Shown in pieces: positions 35,834 to 45,817 of a stretch of 64,000 nucleotides of DNA (position 1 is its first letter; each line of letters opens with the position of its first letter). Both the position numbers and the translations under genes were made by a program. The DNA comes from Teredinibacter turnerae T7901. Lineage in GTDB: Bacteria; Pseudomonadota; Gammaproteobacteria; Pseudomonadales; Cellvibrionaceae. Under the pieces are notes generated by a model. The model had not been told where the DNA came from and did no database searches. It saw nothing but the letters and a program-made list of their open reading frames with translations. The DNA lies in NCBI RefSeq assembly GCF_000023025.1, contig NC_012997.1, positions 2,725,125 through 2,789,124 of the forward strand, in the 5' to 3' direction.

Positions 35834-37042
35834 CTACAGCAAGGAGAGACCGCGGTCGAGATCTTTTTTCAAGTCGTTAATACTTTCCAGACCGACGGCA
35901 ACCCGAATTAGGCCCTCGGAAATGCCCGCTGCAGACCTCTCCTCATCGCTCAAGCGGCCATGAGTTGTGGTTGCTGGGTGAACGATGGTGGTTTTAGCAT
36001 CGCCTAGATTGGCAGTCAAAGACATGATGCGCGCCGCATCCACAACCGTCCAGGCGGCTTCCCGAGTATTAGGCAGCACTTCGAATGACAGCACTCCGCC
36101 AAATGCGGACTGCTGCTGTACAGCCAACGAGTGCCCCGGATGCTCTGGTAAGCCCGCATAGTTAACTTTGCCTACTTTGGGGTGTTCGTCCAACCACTGT
36201 GCTAACGCCAACGCGCTCGCCGAATGAGCTTCCATACGCAGGCGCAGCGTTTCGAGCCCTTTCACGAACACCCATGCATTGAATGGGCTCATCGTCGGGC
36301 CACATGTGCGCAGAAATGCGGTAACTTCAGCCATCTGGTCTGCCCGTCCGACGACCGCGCCTCCCATGCAACGCCCTTGTCCATCAAGGAACTTGGTTGC
36401 CGAGTGCACGACTATGTCGGCACCTAGCGCCAGGGGTTTCTGCAGTGCAGGCGTACAAAAGCAGTTATCGACTACCAGCAGGCAACCGTTACTGTGGGCA
36501 AGATCGGCCAGTTTGCGCACATCGGCAACATCGCAAATGGGGTTGGACGGTGTTTCCAGGAATAACAGACGCGTGTTGGGTTTGAGGGATTGCTCCCAGG
36601 CCGCCAAATCCGTCAACCCAACGAGATCCACCTGCACGCCGAATTTCTGCAGATATTTGGTAAACAGTACCGTTGTGGTGCCAAACACGCTCCGCGAACA
36701 AACCACGTGGTCCCCCGCAGACAACAATGCCATGCAGGTGCTCAAGATGGCCGCCATGCCAGACGCAGTTGCAACACCTGCCTCGCCGCCTTCCAGCGCC
36801 GCAATGCGGTCTTCAAAAGTACGTACTGTAGGGTTGGTATAACGGGAATACACATTGCCTGGGTCGTCTCCACGAAATCGCGCGGCGGCCTGGCCGGCGG
36901 AGGCGAATACAAAACTGGAGGTCGTGTAGATAGGTTCGCTGTGCTCACCTTCCGGCCCCCTCACCTGCCCAGCGCGCACGGCCAGGGTGTCCAGTTCTGC
37001 GCCGGCAAGAAAATCGAAACTATCGCTGTGGTGATCGGTCAT
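35834..37042 (-). CDS. metZ: O-succinylhomoserine sulfhydrylase
   Basis: 402 residues, the usual length of pseudomonad MetZ. PLP enzyme of the Cys/Met metabolism family: YSRYTNPTVRTFEDRIAALEGGEAGVATASGMAAI at about 64-98, and the PLP lysine in VVHSATKFLDGQGRCMGG (about 206-223). It makes homocysteine directly from O-succinylhomoserine and sulfide, bypassing cystathionine. The neighbours purF and cvpA match pseudomonad order, which strengthens MetZ over MetB or MetY. Ribosome site GGAGTC lies upstream of ATG 37042. Confidence 0.94.
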   Translation of the reverse strand: MTDHHSDSFDFLAGAELDTLAVRAGQVRGPEGEHSEPIYTTSSFVFASAGQAAARFRGDDPGNVYSRYTNPTVRTFEDRIAALEGGEAGVATASGMAAILSTCMALLSAGDHVVCSRSVFGTTTVLFTKYLQKFGVQVDLVGLTDLAAWEQSLKPNTRLLFLETPSNPICDVADVRKLADLAHSNGCLLVVDNCFCTPALQKPLALGADIVVHSATKFLDGQGRCMGGAVVGRADQMAEVTAFLRTCGPTMSPFNAWVFVKGLETLRLRMEAHSASALALAQWLDEHPKVGKVNYAGLPEHPGHSLAVQQQSAFGGVLSFEVLPNTREAAWTVVDAARIMSLTANLGDAKTTIVHPATTTHGRLSDEERSAAGISEGLIRVAVGLESINDLKKDLDRGLSLL

Positions 37043-37146
37043 TGTTGACTCCGAAGATCTGGGAATCCATTGGGATGCGGGTTGATTTACGCGAGCGTGA
37101 ACGCGCCCGCGCAGTGTAGAGGTGTCGACGTCAGGGCGACGTCTAA

Positions 37147-38667
37147 CTAGTCGTTGTGAATACCTACCATTGCGCTGTCGCTGGTTTGTAACTGACGGTC
37201 GCGCGCGGCCTTAACTTTATCGTTGCGTGCAGCGTCAAGACGGCCGAAATAGGTCTCGTCCACATCGCCGGTAACGTATTCTCCGGTAAAGACGGAACAA
37301 TCAAACTGATTGATTTCCGGGTTGCCCTCTGCGGAAGCAGCAACAAGGTCGTCGAGATCCTGATAAATAAGCCAGTCTGCGCCGATGGCTTCGCGCACTT
37401 CCTGTTCCGTACGACCGTGGGCGATCAACTCTTTTGCACTCGGCATGTCGATACCGTAGACATTGGGGTATTTAACTGGGGGAGCCGCAGACGCGAAGTA
37501 CACTTTTGCTGCACCGGCGTCCCGGGCCATCTGAATAATTTGTTCGCATGTGGTGCCTCGCACTATGGAGTCATCCACAAGTAACACGTTCTTGTCGCGA
37601 AACTCCAGATCGATCACGTTGAGTTTCTGCCGCACCGATTTTTTTCGCAACTGCTGCCCCGGCATAATGAAGGTACGACCGATGTATCGGTTTTTAACCA
37701 GACCTTCGCGGAATTTGACACCCAGCGTCTGAGCGACGGCTTGCCCAGCGACTCGACTACTATCGGGGATCGGAATAACCACATCGATATCGTGGTCGGG
37801 GCGTTCGCGCAGAATCTTCTCTGCCAGGCGTTCGCCTTGACGCAAGCGCGCCTTGTACACGGAAACGCCATCCATAATCGAGTCTGGGCGCGCAAAGTAC
37901 ACATGCTCGAAAATGCAGGGGGCGCAACGCGGATTCAAAGCGCACTGGTGGGTGGTGAGAACACCATTCACATCAATATAAACGCACTCGCCGGGGGCGA
38001 CATCGCGTACCAGTTTAAAGCCGAGCACGTCCAGAGCGACGCTCTCGCTGGCGATCATGTAGGCACGACCCTGGTCGGTATCTCGGTAGCCGTAGACCAG
38101 CGGGCGAATGCCGTTGGGGTCGCGAAACGCAAACACACCGTAATTGGCGATCATGCCCACCACGGCGTAACCGCCGCGCGCGCGGTAGTGTACACCGCTC
38201 ACCGCTTTAAACACGTCCTCTGCTTCCGGGCGCATCTTGCCCTGCAACTGAAGCTCATGGGCGAACACGTTCAGCAACACTTCCGAATCCGAATCGGTAT
38301 TCACATGACGTAAATCCCCCTTAAACAGATCTTCGGAAAGTTGTTCTGTATTGGTCAGATTCCCGTTGTGAGCCAGTGCAATCCCGTAGGGGGAGTTCAC
38401 ATAGAATGGCTGCGCCAACGCCGGGCCGGTACTGCCCGCGGTGGGGTAGCGCACGTGCCCTATCCCCATGTTGCCGATTAACCGTTGCATATGACGCGTA
38501 CGAAACACGTCCTTCACCAGACCTACCGCTTTTTGTTGCGCAAACTTTCCCGCGTGGCAAGTCATGATACCTGCGGCGTCCTGGCCGCGGTGTTGGAGCA
38601 TGGTCAATGCATCGTAAAGAGCCAGATTTACATCGGATTTACCGACAATTCCAACAATACCGCACAT
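37147..38667 (-). CDS. purF: Amidophosphoribosyltransferase
   Basis: 506 residues (E. coli PurF 505). First committed enzyme of purine synthesis: it transfers the glutamine amide to PRPP. The nucleophile Cys2 follows the start (MCGIVGIVG), the Ntn glutaminase domain covers 1-240, and the phosphoribosyltransferase domain carries [18 protein letters not shown] (about 363-380). Cytoplasmic. Ribosome site AAGG lies seven bases before ATG 38667. Follows cvpA by 21 bases, the order seen in E. coli and pseudomonads. Confidence 0.97.
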   Translation of the reverse strand: MCGIVGIVGKSDVNLALYDALTMLQHRGQDAAGIMTCHAGKFAQQKAVGLVKDVFRTRHMQRLIGNMGIGHVRYPTAGSTGPALAQPFYVNSPYGIALAHNGNLTNTEQLSEDLFKGDLRHVNTDSDSEVLLNVFAHELQLQGKMRPEAEDVFKAVSGVHYRARGGYAVVGMIANYGVFAFRDPNGIRPLVYGYRDTDQGRAYMIASESVALDVLGFKLVRDVAPGECVYIDVNGVLTTHQCALNPRCAPCIFEHVYFARPDSIMDGVSVYKARLRQGERLAEKILRERPDHDIDVVIPIPDSSRVAGQAVAQTLGVKFREGLVKNRYIGRTFIMPGQQLRKKSVRQKLNVIDLEFRDKNVLLVDDSIVRGTTCEQIIQMARDAGAAKVYFASAAPPVKYPNVYGIDMPSAKELIAHGRTEQEVREAIGADWLIYQDLDDLVAASAEGNPEINQFDCSVFTGEYVTGDVDETYFGRLDAARNDKVKAARDRQLQTSDSAMVGIHND

Positions 38668-38688
38668 AGTTAAACCTTAAAGTACGCC

Positions 38689-39186
38689 TCAGTTAAGTAA
38701 GCTCGATGCCGCCGCAGAAATTTCTTTCGCGGCAGCCCGACACCAGTCTTCAAATTGCATCAGTGAAGGAATCAATTTCGATTCCTTCCACCATGGATCC
38801 TGATCTATCGGCAAAATGCCGGGCACAATCAGAATAATAGCCATCACTACAACAAAGCCCCGCACCAGCCCGAACATCATGCCAAACAGTCTGTCCGTAC
38901 CCGACAACCCGGTCATACGCACCAACTCGCCAATCAGGTAATTAACCATCGCCCCTACAATTAACGTTGCTGCGAAAAGCGCTGCAAACGCAGCCATATC
39001 TCGCACTGAAGGGGTTTGTATATGGTCGATTAATAGAGAGGATAGCTGATCGCGGAATGTCATGGCGACGAAGAACGCCAAGACCCAATTTGCCATCGAT
39101 AAGGCTTCTTTTACAAAGCCGCGTTTGAGACTTATGAGACTGGACACTACCAGTATTGCGAGAATAACCCAGTCTGCCCAGTTCAT
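38689..39186 (-). CDS. cvpA: Colicin V production protein CvpA
   Basis: 165 residues, four membrane segments (WVILAILVVSSLISLKRGF, MANWVLAFFVAMTF, MAAFAALFAATLIVGAMVNYLIG, FGLVRGFVVVMAIILIVPGI) with the conserved RGFVKEALS and GLVRGF motifs. Inner-membrane protein needed for colicin V production in E. coli and linked to envelope homeostasis; biochemical role not known. In the cvpA-purF pair conserved in proteobacteria. The upstream neighbour in most species (a SPOR-domain gene) is here 3 kb away, beyond two inserted plus-strand genes. Confidence 0.94.
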   Translation of the reverse strand: MNWADWVILAILVVSSLISLKRGFVKEALSMANWVLAFFVAMTFRDQLSSLLIDHIQTPSVRDMAAFAALFAATLIVGAMVNYLIGELVRMTGLSGTDRLFGMMFGLVRGFVVVMAIILIVPGILPIDQDPWWKESKLIPSLMQFEDWCRAAAKEISAAASSLLN

Positions 39187-39402
39187 TCGGTATGCTTGCT
39201 CGAGGTGCTAAAAACAAGGCGCAATTCTAGCAGAGCGCGCCCAGTTTCCCCAAGTGCGAGTGATATAAGATTACAGGTTTTTATAGCCCACGCTCCTTCC
39301 CGCTATGGTAATGTTCTACAATAAACAATGTGCACCGAGGCTGTAGCTCGCAGTTCGGGTCAACCCCTAATCGTCAAAAATCCAGGACACTGCCAGCCAG
39401 GC

Positions 39403-41061
39403 ATGAAGCAGATCGAAATCATCAAAACCTACAGCCAAAAACGCTGCCTGGTCGTAGATGATGTGCCAGACATCCGCACATCACTCAAACGCATCCTCAT
39501 CGACTTCGGTGCGAATGACGTTGACACAGCGGGCAACGCTGAAGAAGCCATCGACATATGTCACCGCCACCAATATGACCTCGTTCTCGCCGATTACAAC
39601 CTTGGCGCAGGTAAAAACGGCCAGCAATTACTCGAAGAGTTACGGTTTCACAAGCTTCTGAAAAACACAGCGCTCTATGTCATGGTCACCGCAGAAAGCG
39701 GCAGCCAATACGTACTGCACGCTTTGGAATACCAGCCCGACGATTATCTCGCTAAGCCGGTCAGCCGCGATGGTTTGCGCCCTCGCCTTGATGCAGCGCT
39801 GTTAAAAAACGAAGCCCTGCTAAATGCCAAACGCGCGCTGGACAAGCAGAATCCACTCCTGGCAATTAAGGCATGTACGCAGGTTATTACCAGTAAGAGC
39901 CGCTACAGCAACGACGCTCGCAAAATGCTCGGTGAGTTACTGATTTCTCAGCGACGCTTTCAGCAGGCTCTCGAGGTTTACCAATACTTCCCAGCAGGGC
40001 GCCAACCCATCTGGTGCCGACTCGGCATCGCGCGCGCTCATACCGGGCTACTCGATTACGCCACGGCTGAACAGCATTTGCAGGCGCTGATCGACGAGAA
40101 TGCCCGCTGTGTAGAGGCGCACGATTTGTTGGCCGAACTCTACGAACAACAAAACCGGTACCAACAGGCACAGCAGGTGTTAACGGATGCTGTGGCTATA
40201 TCGCCCCGCTCCACCGAGCGACAGCGCGAAATGGGTCGTATCAGTCTGCGTGTCGGGGACGACCTCGCCGCAGTTCACGCCTACCGCTACGCAGTAAAAC
40301 ACAGCCGTAACAGCTGTCGCGAGCTCCCGGAAGACTATTTGTACCTTGCGCAAAGCCTTACCAATGTGACGCGCGCGCAACCGGAAACACAAGACAAATT
40401 TTCGAGCGAAGCACTTGAAACCCTAAAGGCAGTAGAGAAAAAATATGGCACCCAACCGGTTGTTGCCATGCGCGGCAGGCTGGTCGAATCGGAAATTTAT
40501 CGCAGCCAAAACCAACCGGAGCGTGCCGACTCAACCACCAGCGAAGCTCTAGACATCCTCCACAAAATGAAGTTCAGCGCCATACAAAATACGCCAGTGG
40601 AACTGTGTATCGATTGTGCGCGCGCGTTTATGGCACAAGGGCAATACGATGCAGGCGAGATGCTGCTACAGGAACTGGCCCGTATAAACAAAGACCCTGC
40701 AATCGCGGTTCGCATTGACAAACTACTACGGGAGCCGGTGACCCAAGAAGGTATCCAGTACGCCACCAAGTTAAACAAGCAGGGAATCTTGCATTATCAG
40801 GCGCAGGACTACGTCGGAGCGGTAATTGCCTTCCGTGATGTGCTGCGGGAACTCCCAAACCACATTGGTCTAAACCTCAACCTTATTCAGGCTATCGTCA
40901 GTAAATCCCGCGGCGGAGACTTGAGTGACGAAGATGCGACAGTGATTACCAGCAGCTTTCAGCGCATTGGCAATATCGACGTTAATTCCAGTTATTACGA
41001 CCGTTACGACTATCTGAAGCGTCACTACCAGAAGTTGTCGCAAGCCGACGGCGAAAGCTAG
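39403..41061 (+). CDS. Response regulator receiver protein with TPR repeats
   Basis: 552 residues from ATG 39403 (an earlier ATG at 39328 gives 25 unlikely extra residues). Receiver domain 10-130: LVVDDVPDIRTSLKRIL, phosphoacceptor aspartate in DLVLADYNLGAG, conserved threonine in VMVTAES and lysine in YLAKPVSRDGL. Residues about 150-550 are helical TPR-type repeats (for example AREHLQALIDENARCVEAHDLLAELYEQQNRYQQAQQVLTDA, IHYQAQDYVGAVIAFRDVLRELP). No DNA-binding, enzyme or membrane domain, so it likely works through protein contacts. The gene lies antisense to the surrounding operon and has no sensor kinase beside it. Confidence 0.88.
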   Translation: MKQIEIIKTYSQKRCLVVDDVPDIRTSLKRILIDFGANDVDTAGNAEEAIDICHRHQYDLVLADYNLGAGKNGQQLLEELRFHKLLKNTALYVMVTAESGSQYVLHALEYQPDDYLAKPVSRDGLRPRLDAALLKNEALLNAKRALDKQNPLLAIKACTQVITSKSRYSNDARKMLGELLISQRRFQQALEVYQYFPAGRQPIWCRLGIARAHTGLLDYATAEQHLQALIDENARCVEAHDLLAELYEQQNRYQQAQQVLTDAVAISPRSTERQREMGRISLRVGDDLAAVHAYRYAVKHSRNSCRELPEDYLYLAQSLTNVTRAQPETQDKFSSEALETLKAVEKKYGTQPVVAMRGRLVESEIYRSQNQPERADSTTSEALDILHKMKFSAIQNTPVELCIDCARAFMAQGQYDAGEMLLQELARINKDPAIAVRIDKLLREPVTQEGIQYATKLNKQGILHYQAQDYVGAVIAFRDVLRELPNHIGLNLNLIQAIVSKSRGGDLSDEDATVITSSFQRIGNIDVNSSYYDRYDYLKRHYQKLSQADGES

Positions 41062-41094
41062 CCGAACACCGCGCCCTGCCCATAGAGATACCCT

Positions 41095-42105
41095 GTGCGA
41101 CTCACCTCAAAACTGTCTCAAGCTGCGCTCTTCGCGTTGAGCCTTGCCCTAGTACTAACCTGTTACTTCCTGTTCTTCGGGAGGTTTGTTGCGTCTGCAT
41201 GGCAATCGCCGCAGTGGTTAATCGCGCCGATTATGGCGTTGGGCTCTTTTGTTGCCGGAGCCACATTTCTCGGTGGCGGCGCCGTTGCTTTTCCGGCCCT
41301 CACAAAAATACTCCACGCGGACCCCTCGGTGGCCAAATCTTTTTCACTCGCAATTCAAAGCGTCGGCATGACGTCCGCCTCGCTATACATTTTGCTGCGA
41401 GTACGAAATCTCCCGTGGAATTTTATCGGTATTTTCCTCCCGCCAGCATTCGCAGGAATCGCCTTATCGCTCGCTATCATCGAGCCATACATTGCCGCAA
41501 CAGATTTGCGTGTGATGTTTACCCTTTTTGTGCTGGGGTTTTTGGCAATTTATTTGTGGGTGTACCGGGATAGAAAAACACATTATGTGGATATACCGCC
41601 GCTCTCTCGGCTGGATATACAGCTGACCCTAAAAGCTGGATTTCTCGGCGGTGTACTGGCAGGTCTGTTGGGTTCCGGCGCAGACTTAATCGCTTTCTGC
41701 TTGCTCGCGCTCTACTTCCGCCTGGATTTAAAGCTCGCGACTCAATGCTCTGTTATTGTTATGGCCAGCGTGTCACTGGTCGGCGTTCTCCTGCAAGGCA
41801 CTGTGTTTCAAACACTGCCCGCGGAACTCACGCCCCTGTGGCTGATTGCCGCCCCTGTTGTGCTTCTGGGAGCACCTATTGGAGCGGAGTTTTGCCGCCG
41901 CATAAAACCGCGAAATCTGCTTCTATTTGTGTGTTCCATCGTATTCGCAGAAGTGATTTCGACATTGGCTCTGGTTCCTCTGGAGCCAACAAAATGGTGG
42001 CGCTACTTTGCGTTCGCGCTTGTTATTGGATTACTGCTAACCACACTTCACCGGATAAGTAACCGTAAGGATCACCGTAGTCAGCACCCGGCAAAACCAG
42101 AATAG
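41095..42105 (+). CDS. TauE/SafE-family (DUF81) permease
   Basis: 336 residues with about nine membrane segments. Two internally repeated halves, each starting with a Gly-rich motif: SFVAGATFLGGGAVAFPALTKIL (about 51-73) and GGVLAGLLGSGADLIAFCLLALYFRLDL (about 185-212). The family exports or imports sulfite, sulfoacetate and related organosulfonates, or other anions; no sulfonate genes are nearby, so the substrate is open. Starts with GTG 41095, 33 bases after the receiver-TPR gene, so co-transcription is likely. Confidence 0.85.
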   Translation: MRLTSKLSQAALFALSLALVLTCYFLFFGRFVASAWQSPQWLIAPIMALGSFVAGATFLGGGAVAFPALTKILHADPSVAKSFSLAIQSVGMTSASLYILLRVRNLPWNFIGIFLPPAFAGIALSLAIIEPYIAATDLRVMFTLFVLGFLAIYLWVYRDRKTHYVDIPPLSRLDIQLTLKAGFLGGVLAGLLGSGADLIAFCLLALYFRLDLKLATQCSVIVMASVSLVGVLLQGTVFQTLPAELTPLWLIAAPVVLLGAPIGAEFCRRIKPRNLLLFVCSIVFAEVISTLALVPLEPTKWWRYFAFALVIGLLLTTLHRISNRKDHRSQHPAKPE

Positions 42106-42181
42106 CTGCAATTGAGAAGAAAATTTAAAGGTGAGTACCGATCATAAAATCAGTCTAGAAATATAAGAAAAGCGCAACAAT

Positions 42182-42706
42182 TCAAGGCTTAAACTTCAAC
42201 AGGATGGTCGACAACCCATATTTTTTTTCGACCTCGGCCTTGATCTCATTTAGTTTTGCTTTGTCCAGGTTAGGACCGATATAGAGACGCTGCAGCGTAC
42301 CCCGATCGGTTTTCACTTTGCGCACGTAAGCACTATAGCCGTCGTCGATAAGTTTTTGCTGCATCTGCTCCGCATGGCCGTCGATCCGATAACTGGCGAC
42401 CTGAATTACCCAACTGTTCGGCACGTTGCGCGCGTCGAGCACAGGTTCTGGCTCAGCACTCGCGATATCTTTTTTATCGTCGGGAATATACATTGCCGCG
42501 GGCTCGGGGGCTTCCTCGTCCGGTTCGATCACCGGTGGCGCAGGCTCAGCAATCACCACCGGCTCGATGCTCGGCATCACCGGAATTTGGGTTTGCTTAT
42601 TTACTGGCTCAATACGTTCACGGTCGAATATCAGCGGCACAAGCACAACGGCTATCGCCACCAATACAAATGCACCGATAATCCGTTGTTTTAACCCGTC
42701 GTCCAC
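42182..42706 (-). CDS. SPOR-domain membrane protein, DedD-like
   Basis: 174 residues. A membrane segment (RIIGAFVLVAIAVVLVPLIF, 8-27), a Pro/Glu-rich linker (about 30-90), then a SPOR domain (NSWVIQVASYRIDGHAEQMQQKLIDDGYSAYVRKVKTDRGTLQRLYIGPNLDKAKLNEIKAEVEKKYGLSTILLKF in outline; exact region about 96-174). SPOR domains bind denuded glycan strands at the septum. DedD is the E. coli relative, beside folC and cvpA. It begins with GTG 42706, with AGAGG six bases upstream. Ten bases from folC's stop. Confidence 0.92.
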   Translation of the reverse strand: MDDGLKQRIIGAFVLVAIAVVLVPLIFDRERIEPVNKQTQIPVMPSIEPVVIAEPAPPVIEPDEEAPEPAAMYIPDDKKDIASAEPEPVLDARNVPNSWVIQVASYRIDGHAEQMQQKLIDDGYSAYVRKVKTDRGTLQRLYIGPNLDKAKLNEIKAEVEKKYGLSTILLKFKP

Positions 42707-42715
42707 AGCTTGCCT

Positions 42716-44026
42716 CTATTGGATTTCGTTTAACACGTTCGCTACGGTGTAAAAGGAGCCAAATACCAGTAATCGCTTGGCCGTCGAAGCTTGCGCACTC
42801 GTTTTCACGCCACTATCGTCGCTGGTCGAAAAAAAATCGCTGGTATGCTCTAGAGCATAGATGTTTTCCGGGGCAACGCCCAACTCCAGCAGCTGCGCGC
42901 GAAATTGCTCGGGGGTTGCGGCTCGGGGTATATCCGCAAGTGCGAGCAGGTACCAGTGATCAACCCATTGCAGCATCGGCTGCAACGCCGCCGCAATATC
43001 CTTGTCGGCCATCATTGCCACCAGTGCGTCGAATTTTTGCGCCTCATAATTCGCGGCCAGATTCTTGGCCAGCAATTGAGTAGCCGCCGGATTGTGAGCA
43101 ACGTCGAGCACAACCTCGGTACCGTCCGCGAGAAACTTTCGCTGGAAACGACCCGCCAGTGCTAAGCCTGAGATCGTTTGGTCCAACGCAGCACCGGGGA
43201 CCGCATAACCTTCGAGACTAAGAACTTGTAACGCAGCAGCCACGCTAGATAATGGCAGTGCGCATTCCACCTGGGACGTGCTATTCGTCGTTTCTGCATC
43301 TGTCCAGAAAAAGCGGACACGCCCTGCTTCCTGCAAAACATGGAATGCAACGTCAATATAGAAAGTTTCTTGCGGTAAAATCTGGGTTAGATTTTTCGGA
43401 GGGTTCGGTTCCGCGCAAACGACGGGAATACCAGGGCGGATTATACCGGCCTTCTCCACTGCTATAGCTTCACGGGTATCGCCCAGCCAGTTCTGATGGT
43501 CCAGATCAATGGAAGTGATTACCGCAACATCTGGGAAAAAGCAATTGACCGCATCGAGCCTACCACCAAGGCCAACTTCCAGCAGCCAGTAATCCACACC
43601 AGCATCACGAAAAATCAGCGCCGCCGCCAAAGTACTGAATTCGAAATAGGTTAAGGTGAGATCGCCCCGCGCCAAGTCAATTCGTTCGAACGCGTGAATA
43701 ATTGTGGCATCACTTACCGGAGCACCATTGATACGGATTCGCTCATTGTAGGCAAGAATGTGAGGTGACGTGTAAGCCCCGGTGGTTTTACCAGCGTGGG
43801 CAAATAAGGCTTCGCAACTGGTCACAAAGCTGCCCTTACCATTGGTACCAGCAACGGTAATCAATTTACAAGCGACCGGAGCCGAATCATCCCGCGACTG
43901 CATTACAGGCGCAAAACCCAGGGTACGAGCAACGGTGGAAATTCGGGAAAGCCCGAGTTCGATCTCTGTGGGATGAAGTGTTTCAAGCCACGCGAGCCAT
44001 TCATTCAAAGTATTGTGTTGCGGCAA
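42716..44026 (-). CDS. folC: Dihydrofolate synthase / folylpolyglutamate synthase
   Basis: 436 residues (E. coli FolC 422). Mur-ligase-fold enzyme: ATP P-loop VAGTNGKGSFVTSCEALF at about 58-75, YTSPHILAYNERIRINGAPV about 80-100, EVGLGGRLDAVN (about 148-159), SIDLDHQNWLGDT (catalytic His/Asp) and VLDVAHNPAAT (about 330-340). It adds the glutamate tail to dihydropteroate and folates. The frame starts with TTG 44026; an alternative is the TTG at codon 7 (LNEWLAWLE). The start is uncertain. Follows accD. Confidence 0.95.
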   Translation of the reverse strand: MPQHNTLNEWLAWLETLHPTEIELGLSRISTVARTLGFAPVMQSRDDSAPVACKLITVAGTNGKGSFVTSCEALFAHAGKTTGAYTSPHILAYNERIRINGAPVSDATIIHAFERIDLARGDLTLTYFEFSTLAAALIFRDAGVDYWLLEVGLGGRLDAVNCFFPDVAVITSIDLDHQNWLGDTREAIAVEKAGIIRPGIPVVCAEPNPPKNLTQILPQETFYIDVAFHVLQEAGRVRFFWTDAETTNSTSQVECALPLSSVAAALQVLSLEGYAVPGAALDQTISGLALAGRFQRKFLADGTEVVLDVAHNPAATQLLAKNLAANYEAQKFDALVAMMADKDIAAALQPMLQWVDHWYLLALADIPRAATPEQFRAQLLELGVAPENIYALEHTSDFFSTSDDSGVKTSAQASTAKRLLVFGSFYTVANVLNEIQ

Positions 44027-44066
44027 AGGGGAAAAACTCGCGTGTTTCTCTTGTAGATGAGTAAAC

Positions 44067-44087
44067 GCCCGCAGTTAAACTGCGGGC
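44067..44087 (-). terminator. Hairpin overlapping the accD stop codon
   Basis: Nine-base perfect stem GCCCGCAGT / ACTGCGGGC with a three-base loop. The accD stop codon TAA (44077-44075) is at its loop. Downstream on the minus strand the sequence is GTTTACTC, so there are only three T residues. It is a weak terminator or a messenger-stabilising or attenuating hairpin within the accD-folC transcript. Confidence 0.5.
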
Positions 44088-44944
44088 TGATTGGTTAACT
44101 TGGCAAGTATGGAGGCCAAACGGTCACGCATTTGTGCCCGAGGTATAATCATATCGATAGCGCCGTGTTCCAGCAAAAACTCGCTGCGCTGGAAACCTTT
44201 CGGTAATTTCTGGCGAATGGTTTGCTCAATGATTGCCGGACCGGCAAAGCCTGCGCGAACTCCAGGCTCTGCAGCATTGATATCGCCAAGCAACGCCAAG
44301 CTCGCCGATACACCACCGTAAACTGGGTCCGTCATTACCGACACAAAAGGTGTACCCTGCATTTTCATGCGCTCGATGACCGCACTGGTTTTTGCCATTT
44401 GCATGAGCGAGATCAGCGCCTCTTGCATACGTGCTCCGCCCGTCGCGGAAAAACACACGTACGGGATATTATTCTCTAGCGCAACCTGGGCCGCTCGGGT
44501 AAAACGCTCACCCACCGCATAGCCCATTGAACCGCCGTGAAATGCGAATTCGAATGCACTGGCAACAACAGGCAAGCCTTTCAAAGTACCTTGCATGGCA
44601 ACCAGCGCATCTTTTTCGCCGGTTGTTTTCTGAGCAGTAGTTAGGCGGTCTTTGTATTTTTTAACGTCTTTGAATTTCAGACGATCGATAGGTAACACAT
44701 CTGCGGCTATTTCTTCACGCCCTTCAGGGTCCAGGAAAATATCCAGTCGGCGGCGCGCACCAATTCGCATGTGGTGTTCGCACTTGGGGCAAACATCCAG
44801 ATTTTTCTCCAGCTCAGGGCGGTAAAGTACAGCAGTACATTTACTGCACTTTTTCCACAAACCTTCAGGGACCTTGCTCGCACCTCGGGCCGCCTGACCA
44901 CTGGAACGAATACTACTGGGAACAATTTTTTCTAACCAACTCAT
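44075..44944 (-). CDS. accD: Acetyl-CoA carboxylase carboxyltransferase subunit beta
   Basis: 289 residues from ATG 44944 ([14 protein letters not shown]), the normal AccD start; a longer frame begins at 44983 without support. The N-terminal zinc ribbon has CSKC (about 31-34) and CPKC (about 50-53). The crotonase-like core follows, with [36 protein letters not shown] and [27 protein letters not shown]. Together with AccA it transfers the carboxyl group to acetyl-CoA for fatty-acid synthesis. Adjoins trpA, as in pseudomonads, where accD follows trpF. Confidence 0.95.
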   Translation of the reverse strand: MSWLEKIVPSSIRSSGQAARGASKVPEGLWKKCSKCTAVLYRPELEKNLDVCPKCEHHMRIGARRRLDIFLDPEGREEIAADVLPIDRLKFKDVKKYKDRLTTAQKTTGEKDALVAMQGTLKGLPVVASAFEFAFHGGSMGYAVGERFTRAAQVALENNIPYVCFSATGGARMQEALISLMQMAKTSAVIERMKMQGTPFVSVMTDPVYGGVSASLALLGDINAAEPGVRAGFAGPAIIEQTIRQKLPKGFQRSEFLLEHGAIDMIIPRAQMRDRLASILAKLTNQPAV

Positions 44945-44985
44945 ATTATCTCTCTTCGGTTGTTCGCCACGCGCGCCGCACAATT

Positions 44986-45801
44986 CTATTGGGCAAGCTC
45001 GTCCAAACCTGCGCGGATGGGCTCAATTAATTGTTTTAACGTCTCGCAAATTTCATCAATGCCGGCTTGTGCCTTATCACCCATGGCATTTACAAGAACA
45101 CTACCAACCACTACACCATCAGAGACCGCGCCCACCGCTTGCGCAGAGGCCTTGTCCTTAATGCCAAAGCCAACCAGCACTGGCAGCGCAGTGTGTTTAC
45201 GAATATCGGCCAGCTTGGACTCCACCGAGCCAATATCTAAATGGCCTGCGCCCGTTACGCCCTTCAGGGACACATAGTAAACAAACCCTGCTGCCAGCTG
45301 AGTGACATCAGCAATGCGTTGATCTACCGTTGTCGGTGCGATCAGAAAGATACTGTGCAAGCCATGTGCCTTCAGTTCAGCATCCAGATCTTTTGCTTCT
45401 TCTGGCGGCAAATCAACGGTAAGTAAGCCGTCTACGCCACTCTCGGCTGCTACCGCGGCAAGCGTCTTATAACCCATTCGCTCAACAGGATTCGCATATC
45501 CCATGAGCACCACCGGCGTTTCGGAATCGGTCTTCCTAAATTCGGCGACCAGCGCCATAGCGCTGCTCAAGCTCGCGCCATTACCCAAGGCGCGCTCGTG
45601 GCCGCGTTGAATCACTGGCCCTTCGGCCATCGGGTCGGAAAACGGCACACCCAGTTCGATAACATCGGTACCTGCCTCCACCAAGGCATGCAACGCGGGG
45701 AGCGTTACATCCGTGCGTGGATCGCCATGAACGATGTAGGTTACTAGGGCTTTTTTGCCGCTGGCTTTTATATCGGCCAGACGTTTTGAAATTCTATTCA
45801 C
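44986..45801 (-). CDS. trpA: Tryptophan synthase alpha chain
   Basis: 271 residues from GTG 45801, preferred because GAGAGG lies nine bases before; a frame back to 45846 would overlap trpB by 29 bases and is not needed. TIM barrel: catalytic Glu in [21 protein letters not shown] (about 47-67), catalytic Asp in [11 protein letters not shown] (about 130-140), and the phosphate loop near GFGIKDK and VVVGSVLVN. Splits indole-glycerol phosphate and passes indole to TrpB. The stop of trpB is 17 bases before the start. Confidence 0.95.
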   Translation of the reverse strand: MNRISKRLADIKASGKKALVTYIVHGDPRTDVTLPALHALVEAGTDVIELGVPFSDPMAEGPVIQRGHERALGNGASLSSAMALVAEFRKTDSETPVVLMGYANPVERMGYKTLAAVAAESGVDGLLTVDLPPEEAKDLDAELKAHGLHSIFLIAPTTVDQRIADVTQLAAGFVYYVSLKGVTGAGHLDIGSVESKLADIRKHTALPVLVGFGIKDKASAQAVGAVSDGVVVGSVLVNAMGDKAQAGIDEICETLKQLIEPIRAGLDELAQ

Positions 45802-45817
45802 GTTTACTGGCCTCTCA

